Source of the DNA: Symsagittifera roscoffensis
Lineage: Eukaryota > Xenacoelomorpha > Acoela > Convolutidae
Assembly (NCBI RefSeq): GCF_963678635.1
Contig: NC_087062.1
Span: 77,253,200-77,317,199 of the forward strand
DNA length: 64,000 nucleotides
Direction of reading: 5' to 3'
Made by a program: the position numbers and the translations under genes. Under the pieces are notes generated by a model. The model saw only the letters and a program-made list of their open reading frames with translations. It ran no database searches and had not been told where the DNA came from. Below are positions 21,791 to 32,767 of this stretch, piece by piece. Positions within the stretch are counted from its first letter, which is position 1. Each line of letters starts with the position of its first letter.

Positions 21791-23880
21791 TTGATCAGTG
21801 TATTTTTGGCAGTGTTTTCCACATATCCACTTTACTACTTTCTTTTGAAAAATTTCAAGTTTTTGTAGGTCTTTCCTCAGAAAGCTCGCACAGTGACAGC
21901 CGTAGGTTAGGACTGGCAGAAATTTTTACAAAGGTGTTGACGTTATATGCTACATTTCGTCTTAGACTGGATAGTAATTTGTTTGCTTTCTTTAATTGTT
22001 CGGTTAGATGAGTGCTCCAATTAAGATCTCCTAGCATGTGAATACCCAGATCTTTTATAGATTTTGGCTGAGGTACACGATTTCCGTTCAAAAATAGATT
22101 TATATCAACACCTCTGAAGTTTATTTGAACGCATTTTTCGAATGTCAGTTCCATGTTGTTTTGTCTAACCCAATCTTCGATTTTTTTAGGTCAAGTTGTA
22201 TTTCATCTTGTTTGCGTCCAACAGATAGAATTTTTAGACCGTCAGCAAATATTGAGGGGTCACTGAAGCGTAGGACTTCAGGAAATCATTTATAACATCA
22301 CAGAACAGGAGTGGGCCCAGAAGTGAACCTTGGGGTACCCCGCTGGTTATTTCGAGGACGGTGGATGTGTAGGAATCAACCCGAACAAATTGCCTGCGGT
22401 TTCTAAGATAGTCGTAGATGATTTCAAGTAGGCATCCACCTACACCAAAATCACTCAATTTTCAGAGTAATAATTTGTGGGGGACTTTATCGAAGGCCTT
22501 GGAGAAATCAGCATAAAAAGCAATGATCTCATCATGGGGATTTTCATCCAGGGCTTTGTAGATTCGATTTAGGAATTGGAGCATGTTGCTCATAACGGAG
22601 CGTTTCTTGACAAAACCGTGTTGGTTTATGGAAAGATGGTCTTTAAAGTGCTCGTAGAGTGGAGAGTATTTGCATTTTTCAAAGATTTTGCTGTCAATGT
22701 TTAGAAGGTAGATTGGGCGATAGTTTTCAACATCTTTTGGGTAGTTTTCTTTGTGAATGAGTGTTACAGCCGCTGTTTTCCAACTCGTTGGCTTTTTGCG
22801 TATGCGTTTAATATTCTTGAAAAGCTTATTGAATATTTTACTCATTTGTTTGCCGCATCGTTGGTAAAACCCGGGAGGTAGACCATTTGGTCCACGAGTT
22901 TTTGTAGTGTCGCTGAAGTTTGTTAGGGTTGGTGATTCGCACTTTATGTCAAGGAAGTTGTAGTTCTCTTTGGCTGAAAACACTGAGTGAAAAAATGTGT
23001 TAAACATTTCTAAGTTTTCCTCTAGAATTGTTGTCATTTTGTCTTTGAACTTGATCGTTTTCGGGATGTTCGAAGCTCTATTGATATGCTTAAGGTGCTT
23101 GTAAATTTGACCACAGTATCTCGAACCAAAAAGTTTTTCTTGGTATGAGATTCGAGCATGTTCACATAATTCAGTGATTTGGCTTTCTAGTTTGGGGACC
23201 TTATTTTTTCGGTAGCTAGTTGGTCGTTTTTCGAGTAACACTTTTGCGTGTTGAGCATTTTAATCTGATGTGATGTACTCGGTGTAATCCAAGGTGGTAG
23301 CGATTGACGATATTTGGTTCGTTTTGGGATGTGAGTGTCTCTCAAGTCAGTTAAGTAGTATTGGTGTAGCATTGGGGGTTGAAGGGCCGATCTTTCATGA
23401 CACCAACAATCCGGTCATAATCTCTTGACCCAAAACTGTAGAAGTTTGTCATTGCTGGGGGAGGATCGAAATGTTCAAGTTCTCTTGCTCTTCTGATTGC
23501 AATATGGTCAGAGCAGCCATAGATCTTATCAAAATTTTCATCGTGTTCAGAGTATACTTGACAGTTTTGATACAGAAAAACGTCCAATGTGTTTGTGCCG
23601 CAGGTCGGAAAGTTAATGCTCTGTTGAAGAAGCCTATCTTCTAACATTTCTAGGATTTCTTGTTCATCGTTTTCTTGACTGCTGAAGATGTCCCAGTTTG
23701 TAGATGGAAAGTTAATGTCTCCACATATGACTGCTTTACTCTTTTCAGGGATGGCTTCGAGAATTTTGTTGAAACATTGGTAGTCATATCTGTATTGACT
23801 GGCTCTAGGGGGTTGTAAAAGGAGCATATATAGATGGTTTCGTTTGCTAGGGTTATGTTACATAGGACACAACATTCGAC
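21491..23880 (-). pseudogene. LINE ORF2 (endonuclease and reverse transcriptase), CR1/Jockey-like
   Basis: Minus strand. An APE-type endonuclease remnant at 23827-23351 has CGDINFPSTNWD and a SDHIAI motif. The reverse transcriptase at 23241-22234 has ENYRPI, FYADFSKAFDKVPH and SGVPQGSLLGPLLF. The active-site box near 22245 reads FADG instead of F/YADD, so the second catalytic Asp is lost. The distal part at 22154-21491 has the KDLGIHMLGDLNWSTHL segment typical of non-LTR elements and an R-x-R..F-x-x-R C-terminus. At least five frame breaks are present (near 23360, 23215, 22460, 22190 and 21840). The element is dead but complete in domain order. Clade assignment (CR1/L2/Jockey group) rests on motif style only. 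Confidence 0.85.
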
Positions 23881-24150
23881 GTCGAGTTTTCTTTTTTGGG
23901 AATTTAGTGAGTTCCTAATGGCAATCAGGGCACCTCCGTGAGTGTTAGACGACTGATGTGCTCTATCGGCTCGGTAAAAGTTGTATTCAGCAAGTAGTAG
24001 TTCAGAGTTTGAGATATTTTTGTTTTACCAGATCTCACAAATACAAATAACGCTGTACAAACCAATTTTTATTGCATTTGCCATTTTGAATCTTCTTTCA
24101 TAGTTAATTAAACTGCGTGCATTAAATTGTAAAATGTGGAGATGATCTAG

Positions 24151-25060
24151 TCAAACGTTAGATGTTGCATTTTCATGTTGTGGCTGGGAAGTTTGGTTTA
24201 ATTGAACTTTTGCTCCATCATGGAAAAACTCAAAATTTCTGATTTTCAGTTTTTCACGTGGTACGCCTTCTTCAATCATTTCCCTACGTGGCTTCAGGCA
24301 GAGGTTTTCTTTGATAGAATCTTTTTTAGATAGGGCACGTTTCAGAATTATATTCATTTCTTTCATTTCGTCTCTTTTTTCAGTACTTTTTGCAATCACT
24401 AGATTGACTGCTGCTGGATTTTCAAGCGTAACTAGAAATGTTCTAGGCTTTTTCCTTTCTTTGTTGAATGTTCCAAGTCTTTTAAACTGGACTATTTTCG
24501 GTTTAACTCCTATGGTTCCCAAAATTTCCTCTAGTTATTTGTGAGTTTGGACAAGATTCACGTCGCGTGGTTTATTAGGATCTTCATGGATCCCTTGCAC
24601 TCTTATATTGTGTTCGACGCTGTGAGTGGTTGTGTTGTTGTTGCTTTTGGAGTTTTGAGGATTTTTCACGTTTTTGTAGCTTTCAACTTTCTTCACGAAG
24701 TTTGCGTAACTCTCGTCTACTTTGTCGTGTGTTTTCTTCATTGCTTCGTTTATCTTCTTTCGACAATTTGAGCAATTTGCGTTTCGAGTGTCTCAGCATT
24801 GCTAGACATGTTTTTGTTGATTTTTCTTCCAGGTTGTTGACAGTCTTGTTCCGAATGAAGTTGTCGCGTTTGTTGTTTTCAATGCAGACGTTACAGAGTA
24901 ACATTGCGCAGCGACCAAGCTCCTTTATTCCGTTGATGGCTACGTTTGATAATCCTGTACATGTTGGTTCTAGATGCATGTGACAACCACATTCTACACA
25001 GTTGTAACTTTTTTCGGCTTTCGGTATGGACCTTGTGCAAGTTCGGCATGTGCGACTCAT
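24151..25060 (-). pseudogene. LINE ORF1 (PHD-like zinc finger, coiled coil, RRM-like region)
   Basis: Minus strand, upstream of ORF2. Frame 25060-24683 starts MSRTCRTCTRSIPK and carries a Cys/His-rich finger: CRTC, CVECGCHMH, a further Cys, then CNVC. This resembles a PHD-type finger found in ORF1 of some Jockey/CR1 LINEs. Frame 24741-24535 is Lys/Asn-rich. Frame 24522-24151 has KIVQFKRLGTFNKERKKPRT followed by a FLVTLENPAA-like strand, similar to the RNA-binding region of LINE ORF1 proteins. Frame breaks near 24720 and 24530 separate the parts. The role would be nucleic-acid chaperoning during retrotransposition. Confidence 0.7.
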
Positions 25061-25079
25061 CGTTGAAGAGTTAACACCT

Positions 25080-25140
25080 GCAGCTTACACTGCAGCTTAC
25101 ACTCAGTAAGGGCAGCTTACACTCAGTAAGGGCAGTGGCA
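25080..25140. repeat. Short tandem repeat, GCAGCTTACACTCAGTAAGG
   Basis: Two full copies and one partial copy of a unit of about 25 bp, between the LINE ORF1 start and the SGNH relic. Confidence 0.6.
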
Positions 25141-25692
25141 GTGTCGGAAGGTGCACTCGTACTGGGTGAGATGACCTTCGTCGTTGAAAGCGTCAGAGTA
25201 TTTCTTGTACAGTATCTTGATCTTTACGATGCTTTTGATGCCCTTGAGACCTTCTAGGCTTATGTGAATTTCGTCACTGCCTAGATGGTAAGTACTGTAA
25301 ATCTTCTCACACACGCCTCTATACTTCCAATATCCCTTCTTTTCTGTATTTCGCGATTCACTCTCGCCGATCGGAATCGATATTCACTGCGGTGAGGGAT
25401 TCCGATGACAAAAATCTGCTTTGCTAGTCTGCTTAGCTCCTCGGCTAATTCTGCGAGTTCAATTGCAATATCTTCTTCAGGGACCGTGGAGGGCTCTCTT
25501 CCGTCAAAAGCGTCGTTTCTCCCAATGAGCAAAACAATGGTATTGTATTTGTCCTTCGGAGGTAGGAAGCCTCTGACCGCAGCAATACGGGCTCAAGGTA
25601 ATGACAAGATGTTTGTGTTTGGGAATTCCAAGTGTCGCGCCTGCGAATCTGCTATCAGAAGGTTCTTTGACGAGGATGTTTTAAAAATATGA
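25123..25692 (-). pseudogene. SGNH-hydrolase-like ORF, interrupted
   Basis: Minus strand. From about 25690 a frame contains LLIADSQARHL, an SGNH block I in which the usual Gly before Asp-Ser is Ala. Next is a TGA at about 25592, then VLLIGRNDAF (block III, G-x-N-D). An IFVIGIPHRSE strand and a VNREIQ helix follow, to 25281. A second frame, 25314-25123, holds DEIHISLEG, matching block V with the catalytic Asp-x-x-His. The domain order is thus complete but broken by one stop and one frameshift. SGNH esterase domains occur in ORF1 of some CR1/L2 LINEs, and this lies just upstream of a LINE ORF1 on the same strand, so it may be the 5' part of that element. A separate host or transposon gene is also possible. 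Confidence 0.6.
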
Positions 25693-25699
25693 TATCTCC

Positions 25700-26930
25700 T
25701 GGTTAACATTTAGAGCGAGGCAACCACTTCTTCCTCGAGAAATTCAAATTTAGCTGAAACTATTTAATAAGTGTATCATAAGCAAAATTACAAATTCAGG
25801 TAAAAAATTTTAATCACTTTTTTGGTTGCAGACTTGCTGTTGTGCTCAAATAAAAATTTTACGAAAAAAACAATTGTGCATGCAAAAATTGACTTTTTGT
25901 ACTTATAACGTAGTCCAGTTTTCCACTGAAAAAACCCAAGCTCACAAAAAAGTGTCTTTTTTTTGTTTCAGTTGCTAAGATAAAAATAAATTTGTAAAAA
26001 AACAAGCCTTTTTTCTCAACCACCAAAATTTTCAAACTAAAATTTATCTTGCCATAAACAAAAATTTCATTTGGTATATATTTTCATTTGAAAATGTTAA
26101 ACATAATTTTCATGGATAAAATCACCAAATGCAGATCATCTTACTTTTGCTCTTTGAAATTGTATGAAAGAGTATGATAAGCAATTTTTTTCATGTATAA
26201 AAATTGTATGATAAGCATTTTTCATCAACTCGCGTTTTGTCTTCCCGTACCAAAAAAGCTTCAAGCTTCTAAACTTGATAAAAATTTTAATGAGATAATC
26301 TGATCTACTGTTTCCTGATTTTGGTACAGAATTACTGCTACCATTTGACATTACAAATAAACAATTTCTAGATTAATAAAAAACCAATTCAACGCTCAAC
26401 CATCTAATGCCGATTCTGCTTGCTTCGAGTAATAAAATAGGGTTGCCGGGCATCAAGCCGACGGGACTTCAAGCTGAATCGTTTACCAAGACTTCAAGCG
26501 GAAAATTTTGTCAAAAAATTATAAAATTTGAAAACTGATGAATTTGAAAACCGTTTCGAAGTATTTCTCAATTTCATGACCTTTTTTTAAAATTATTGGC
26601 TGTATCAAATTTTTTGAGCCTGTAATTGATATTTAGCCATAATAAGAATTAAAACATCGTTGAAGGGGTTTTTCATAAGTATAATTTATGTATTTCAAAA
26701 TCCGTCTGATCTAAACTATCTAACGCCACTCTTAAGTGGTGCGTTTGTTATGAAGAAAGCATATTATGAACTGAACTTGTCCAAACTTTTGAAAATAAAC
26801 AATTTATTGATAAAAATTTAGCATTTTGAGGTGCTTATAATGTTTAAATTTCGGCTAGAAGTCCCTTCGGCTAGAACTATCGTCGGCTTGTTGTCCTAGA
26901 CCCACAGTAGCAAAAACATACAAATTAACA
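25700..26930. other. No gene recognised
   Basis: AT-rich sequence with many A/T homopolymers. I see no coding region or clear repeat boundary. Confidence 0.4.
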
Positions 26931-26935
26931 CACGT

Positions 26936-27099
26936 TATAAAAGTGTTAATTTGCATTATTTGCAACAATTAGTGTGCATCACAAACTACGGTTGCTTAGT
27001 GATTTTTGTCTACGCAATATAAAAGTGTTAATTTGCATTATTTGCAACAATTAGTGTGCATCACAAACTACGGTTGCTTAGTGATTTTTGTCTACGCAA
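26936..27099. repeat. Tandem duplication, 82-bp unit
   Basis: TATAAAAGTGTTAATTTGC.. through ..GATTTTTGTCTACGCAA occurs twice with period 82 (starts at 26936 and 27018) and no visible differences. It looks recent. Confidence 0.75.
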
Positions 27100-27279
27100 G
27101 ATTTTAAAGACATCTCCTGCTTGATTAAAACAGACAAAAAATTTCAGGCCAAAAAATAAGACTCGAAATTTAGTATTTATCGTCAAAATTAAAAAATTTT
27201 ATCGCTGCTGATCAAAAATATCTTTTCCATTATAGTTTGGTCTGAAAGGATTGGTTATCTTTTTTTTATTTGTGAATTT

Positions 27280-27400
27280 GGGTGGCCTTTTCCTTTTTGA
27301 ACTCTTTTTTTTTCAAAAAGGAAAAGGCCACCCAACTATGGAAAAGGCAAAAAGGAACTATGGATTTGGATGGCCTTTTCCTTTTTGAACTCTTTTTTTC
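27280..27400. repeat. Hairpin GGTGGCCTTTTCCTTTTTGA with third direct copy
   Basis: Arms at 27280-27301 and 27312-27333 are perfect complements of about 22 bp around a T-rich loop. A third copy of the left arm, with one base changed, follows at about 27367-27388. Confidence 0.65.
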
Positions 27401-28020
27401 AACCCAAGCATCAACTTTGCTGTGTAAGGAGCGGTTTTACGAAACTAAATAAGACGGCTTAATTGTTTTCCACGGCTTAATTTGTCTGCACGTCAACTTT
27501 CATAACAACAAGTCAATATCAATAAACTTTTTTTAAAGTTAAATTGACAATGGGGAAAGGAAACAAAAGTGTTTTCTCCAATATGCTGCTTTTGTAGAAA
27601 TTAGTTAACATCATATTTCTGATTTTGTCTTATTGATTTCCGTTTATATTCCTTGCCGCCATTTTTATTGTTCTAAAAAATAAATTGGCTGTCGCTTGCT
27701 TGATGTATATTTTTGCCTTTTTATTGATCATGGATAACTTTGTGTAATTGAGGGGGATAGTTTGTGATTGATACCTGCAAAAGGTCTGCTATACAACTTA
27801 CATATTTTTTATTCACCGAACTTTTAAATCAGTTTTCAAATGAGGTTTAAAAATTTTTAATTCTTATTGACATGTTACTTTGAATTCTAGCCTTTCCAGT
27901 GGACTTTAGTTATTGTTCCGACTTTTGAAAAAAGGGAATAACTGTGCTGGGCGTGGTTTTTCTATTTCGTAAAATTTCGGAGATCGAAACCATAATTTTT
28001 AATAAAAAACTTTAAGGCAC

Positions 28021-28256
28021 CATTGAAGGGCTCTTTTCCAGTCCCCCCCCCTTTCGTTTTTTCTGAAATTCATTACATGAAAGTCTTTTTAAAATAATTT
28101 TTAATGTTATAAACTGCATTAAAACGTGTCAGCGTGAACAGCTGAACAAATTTTCACAACATTTCTAACATGAAAATTGCCGTGTGAACAATTTTTGAAC
28201 ATCTCTTTTCATAATTTCACAAAGGGGGGGGGGAACTGGAAAAGAGCCCATTGAAG
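28021..28256. mobile_element. 220-bp MITE with 8-bp target duplication
   Basis: The body spans 28029-28248. Ends are inverted repeats of about 26 bp: GGCTCTTTTCCAGT followed by a C-run, and the complement. CATTGAAG is duplicated exactly on both sides (28021-28028 and 28249-28256). Eight-base duplications are typical of hAT elements, although the terminal GGCTC is not the commonest hAT end. It is non-autonomous and has no coding capacity. Confidence 0.8.
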
Positions 28257-30277
28257 ATATTGACTTTTTGGAGTCAAATTTAAAAAGGTAATTCAACTCC
28301 GATCAATTTTGCAAAATTTTGGGAGTTTGAAAAGTGCTAATTTGGCCAGACTCTGGGAAAAAGATTAGCTTGAAATATACAACTTGTTCTGAATAAAAAA
28401 CGACTTGAGAATGGGTTTATGATATTAATATGTGTGAGAGTCTAAAGAAAAACAGAAATTTTATAATCTTTACCATTCGGAATTTGTATCCGGACGGATA
28501 CGACTTGATTGTATGCCAAATTTGATTACTTTACTCGCACATTTTGAGGCACTTGCTGTTGCCGGGAGAAACCCAATTTATGACAGTTGTCAGAACCAAA
28601 AACAAAATCTAAAATCTCCCGGGTTGGCTAAGAATGCTAATCATACAATACAATTCAGACATTTAAAAAATTGCATACAATTTTTGAATAGCATTCTCCG
28701 ATATATGGGATTTGTATGACCTGCGCTCCACCATATATGAGAGTTTAATAACTAGCATTCTTATTTAAATTTTCAAATCTCATTTTATTTTTTTTTGTGT
28801 TAACTTCATTAAACCGTTCATTTGAAAAATGAGGAGGAACTTCGTCTTTGGCTGGGTTTTAGAATTTGTTTGTTCCGATCACTAAAGATAGTGAAGAACT
28901 GTGTATTGCATTCGGGTGTGTTATAATTTTTCCCTTTTTTCCTCCCAAAAATAGATACCACAAATAATCATCAGAATGGGCCGAGTGATATACCAAATTA
29001 AAGTCTTTTCAGTCGTGATTATAACGACATTAAAATGTTTTCTAAAATTATCGAGGCGAGCATGTTTACAACAGCTTAATCTAATAGCTCAATAGCTTAC
29101 AATAGCTTGTTTTCAGCCGTGAAATCTTAAATTTACTCAAAGAAAATTTGTTTTTGAGTTTTTAGCACCTTTCTGTAATAAAAACTTCGAAAATTCAAAA
29201 AAAAAATGAAAAAAGTGTTGTTTAATTTGCTTAATTTACTGTCGAATATGCCTATGCTCTAGATATCCTTATATCACAAAAATCATAGAAAAATGAAGAA
29301 GAGTAGTTTGAACAAAAAAAATGTTGTATTTTTGAGACTGGTCGGAACATTCTGTGCTACTTGCGCAGTAGACGGCTATCCTTGTTTATTGTTTTTTGTT
29401 TGGGTTGATTAGTCTTTTTTGGTCTCGAATAGCTTTTGGTAAGCTAATGAATGACAAAAACATTAATAAAGAATGATAGTATCAAATTTTAAGTATAAAA
29501 GATTGATGTATCTTTGGAAATAATTTGACCAATAACTTACTGCCTCAATTCAATTTGAAACAATTTTGTCGTGCGGGTCAATATAAAATGAACAGTTTAG
29601 ACAGACTCGGGGCAGGATACTATAGTTGTGTGAACGCCCAGCTGGGGCCATATAGACCATGGAGCAATCCCCCGAAGAGAAGCAAAGAATTTTATGAAGT
29701 TGACCTGAATAAAAAGAACCACCCCAGCATTTATATTCCTCACTTTCTTCGAAAGTCGGAACAATAACCTTGAATAAAAAATACAATTAAGTTTGAACGA
29801 TTTTCGACTGCATAGAAAACTGCATTGTGAGATTATGACAATAGTCAATTCTTTTCTCAGGGGAGAGCTGCAAGAAATCAGTTGCAAGTAGAAAAAAGCT
29901 AGGTAACTGTTAACACAAACTAAGCAAACTATTGAGTTTTTTGGTACCGATAACACAAAAAAAAAATGAATGCCGCTACACACAAAAACAAATCTAAATA
30001 AATGACACATGAAACACATGAAACACAAGAATTATCTTCCAATTAATGCTTAAAAGAAAACAGTTATAAAAAAGCGTTCCGTTGAATACATGGAAGCATA
30101 TCTGAATTAATGAGAATTGAATACGGCTTACATTTTTTACAACAGAGAAATAAAAAAATTTTGATCTTGTCAATTACCCTACGCGGTGTTCAGACACAGA
30201 AGCTCGTATTGATATAAAATGTTATTAATAATTTTTTACTGAAACAGGCGCCATTTTACCAACACCTCTACAAAAAT
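28257..30277. other. GPCR intron 2, no gene recognised
   Basis: AT-rich. Contains a diverged LINE-3'-like repeat piece at about 29690-29770 and, on the opposite strand, the GCAAGTAGCACA hairpin repeat at about 29338-29384. The ORFs at 28513-28719 and 29525-29767 have no recognisable domain. Confidence 0.4.
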
Positions 30278-30509
30278 GATCATGTTAACTATCCCCCCTA
30301 TGCTACCTTGTAAAAAATCTTCCCCCCCTTCCCTATAAAAACCCAATTCGGCATTTGGTTTTATATTTTTCAGAAATGTGTTCTGTCGCATTCCTATTGG
30401 TTGGCGTTATTTCAATTCGCATTCCTATTGGTTGAAGTTATTTCAATAAATTTCATCCAAACCTTGTTAACTATATCCCCCCCCCCTATTGGAGATAGTT
30501 AACATGATC
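30278..30509. mobile_element. Possible MITE with GATCATGTTAACTATC ends
   Basis: GATCATGTTAACTATC at 30278-30293 and its complement at 30494-30509 bound 232 bp of non-coding sequence with C-runs next to each end. The interior also has a second GTTAACTAT next to a C-run and a duplicated CGCATTCCTATTGGTTG segment. A target duplication is not evident. Confidence 0.5.
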
Positions 30510-30635
30510 CAATAAAAGAACAATCCATGTTCACATTTGATGTCAAATTTTTGGATATTGAATCTATGGATTCAATTTTTGGATATTGAATATATCATCT
30601 ATGCATATTGAAAGTTTCCCCCGATCTGAGGCTGG

Positions 30636-31045
30636 TGGAACCTGATCTAAACTATATTTTATGATTGGATAAATTAAATGTTTTACCAATGTAAAGTATT
30701 TAATATTAACCAATCATGATCCATCTAACTAACAACCCACTTATTTGTAAGTGCTGAAGTTACTTGTAATTTCAGCACCAGAGAGATTTGAATTTAACTT
30801 AGAAATTAGTTGGACTCTCCCGAGCACTTCAGCAGCCGCAATAGACCAGTATACCCTAGATCTATTGAGCCTAGCAGAGACTAGTTAAACAACCTGAGAC
30901 TAGATAGTATAAGAGTAAGATTAGGATCGGTATTAGACTAAGAAGTTGCACGAATCTATCCGGCCGAAAATAAGATAGCGTGACGAGCAGACGGTGTACC
31001 CTATCCGAAATTACTCTATGAGTTAACCAACTCGGATATAACTCA
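30636..31045 (+). repeat. 5' LTR, 410 bp
   Basis: Begins TGGAACCTGA and ends GGATATAACTCA, so it has TG..CA termini. Comparison with 49127-49536 shows no difference that I could find. A TATATTTTAT-like stretch occurs near its start, but no promoter can be assigned firmly. Confidence 0.93.
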
Positions 31046-31047
31046 TC

Positions 31048-31070
31048 TGGTGCGACCATAAGTCTCGAAC
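31048..31070 (+). promoter_or_regulatory. tRNA primer-binding site
   Basis: Starts 2 bases inside the LTR with TGGTGCGACCATAAGTCTCG. Its complement reads as a tRNA 3' end: a T-loop-like TTCGAGA, 5 T-stem bases, 7 acceptor bases (GGTCGCA), then CCA. This layout makes the assignment firm. The matching tRNA would have UGCGACC at its 5' end; I cannot name the amino acid. Confidence 0.85.
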
Positions 31071-32299
31071 AAGACCTTAATAGCTTAGAATTAACCAAAA
31101 TAGATTAGAAATTAGACAAAAACATTTACAAAATGTTATACGACAATAATTTAATCGAAATGTCTCTACGACTCAATAGATCAGAGCCAATATTCCGAAC
31201 CATAACAGAAATACCCGGAATTGGAAGAAGACCTCGAACCAGAGACGACATACGACAAAGTAGAAACTTGCCATATAGCTATATGATAGTTAGGCAAAAA
31301 CCAGAACAAACTTTTATATTTAGAATATTACTGGCAATGAATTTAGATTTTCATTTACAAACATAAAACCTTGAAGTTAATCTTCAAAATCATTTCAGGC
31401 GCTAAACAAAATTATTAATATACAATAACGATTGATAAAAAGATCTAAGATCGTTTTCCTAAAACTCTGCAGTAATATACAAAATATGTTTGCAAAATAT
31501 TTATTGAAAAATAAAAAATAAAAATTAGTAGCATGACAATAAATGGTTAGTAATCATAAATCATCCTGTTGTTCCAGCTCCATCACCTAAAACATAACAG
31601 CAATCATAAACTCACTAATATCATCAAAACACTAAATCTTTCCTTTACACACATTTAAAATTTTATTAAAACTTAAATTCACTTAATTTTAAAACCAGAT
31701 CATCAAGGCTTATCCTTGGATCTTAAATCATTTTCTACTTAATTAAATTTCAAATTTGATCATCAAGGCTTATCCTTGGATCAAACAGAACAACTTTGTT
31801 CTCCCCCACCCACTTAATTAGTGTCTAACGACCTCAAACGTCGATTCACTACCCAACCCTTTCTAAAGACCTAAGACTAATAGAAATTTTTGAACAAAAC
31901 TAATCATTCAAATTAGGATAAACAGTGAAGAACTTCGGTTATTCATCCTTCACTTGACCCCCCCTCTTAACAGACCCAGGATAAATCTTAGACTTAGTAA
32001 GTTTAAAATAGTATCTAACGAACTACTCGCGTTCTAATTATACCTGAACCTTGTGGATCGATTTACTATTCTCCAACCCTTGAACACAATCACTACCCCT
32101 AAGTAAGATTAAGTAAGTTAACACCTTAACTTATACTAGCCACGAGAAAGTAAAAAATCATTCTTCGGAATCGATATACTTTTCTCTCCAACCCTAAACA
32201 AATAGACCCAGGTTAAGCTAACCAAAAAATCGTAAGGACTAACAGTTTAAGTAATTATAATCCACTCAACAACTTTTTGCATCCGTCATCCTAAACCTT
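31071..32299 (+). other. Leader of the large element, with small ORF and repeats
   Basis: About 1.2 kb before the first substantial ORF. A 77-codon ORF at 31133-31366 starts 63 bases after the PBS and has no recognisable domain. A 25-bp near-palindromic segment (GATCATCAAGGCTTATCC..) is repeated at 31698-31722 and 31758-31782. A looser TCGAT..ACT..CCAACCCT motif recurs near 31850, 32060 and 32170. These are candidates for packaging or splicing signals by position only. Confidence 0.5.
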
Positions 32300-32767
32300 A
32301 TGTCATTTAAAAACCTAGGAAATAAACAAACAATCGTTTTACACAATTGTGAAATAGATAACAAAAAATACGACCTTGTAATCACACCTCATACACAAAC
32401 AGTTGGATACATTCGCACAAAACGACAAACACTAAAGAGGAAAATAATAACTAAACAAAGACAAATAACACGAAAAAGATTTTCAAAAAATCGAAACGCA
32501 TTTTCAGAATCAGAAACCAACAGTTTAGACGAACTTTACAAACTAAAAGAATCAATAGATAAAAATTGCCCACTTCACGATCAATTATATTTTTCTGACT
32601 CAGAAACAACTTCAAATTCATCACAAAGAGGAAAAAGAAGAATAAAAAAACAGTACAAACACAAACCAGTACATCTATACAATTGGAATCAACCAATTCG
32701 ACACATTAATAATTACATATTAACAGTCATCGAACGAAAAAATGAGTTCAACGCACACCCCAGGTGA
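32300..32767 (+). CDS. Basic accessory ORF upstream of gag (155 aa)
   Basis: Starts with a good ATG and overlaps the gag start by 26 bases in another frame. It is strongly basic, with RTKRQTLKRKIITKQRQ followed by more Arg/Lys (about residues 39-65), then a Ser/Glu-rich stretch (SESETNSLDE; SDSETTSNSS) and a second basic cluster (GKRRIKKQYKHK). No domain is recognised. Basic clusters of this kind are seen in nuclear or RNA-binding accessory proteins of complex retroviruses, but that is analogy only. It could also be the first part of gag, joined by a +1 frameshift in the overlap. Confidence 0.65.
   Translation: MSFKNLGNKQTIVLHNCEIDNKKYDLVITPHTQTVGYIRTKRQTLKRKIITKQRQITRKRFSKNRNAFSESETNSLDELYKLKESIDKNCPLHDQLYFSDSETTSNSSQRGKRRIKKQYKHKPVHLYNWNQPIRHINNYILTVIERKNEFNAHPR

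Noticed and set aside
29525..29767. 80-codon ORF near 29.6 kb
   Set aside because: Overlaps a copy of the dispersed LINE-3'-like repeat; no protein features.
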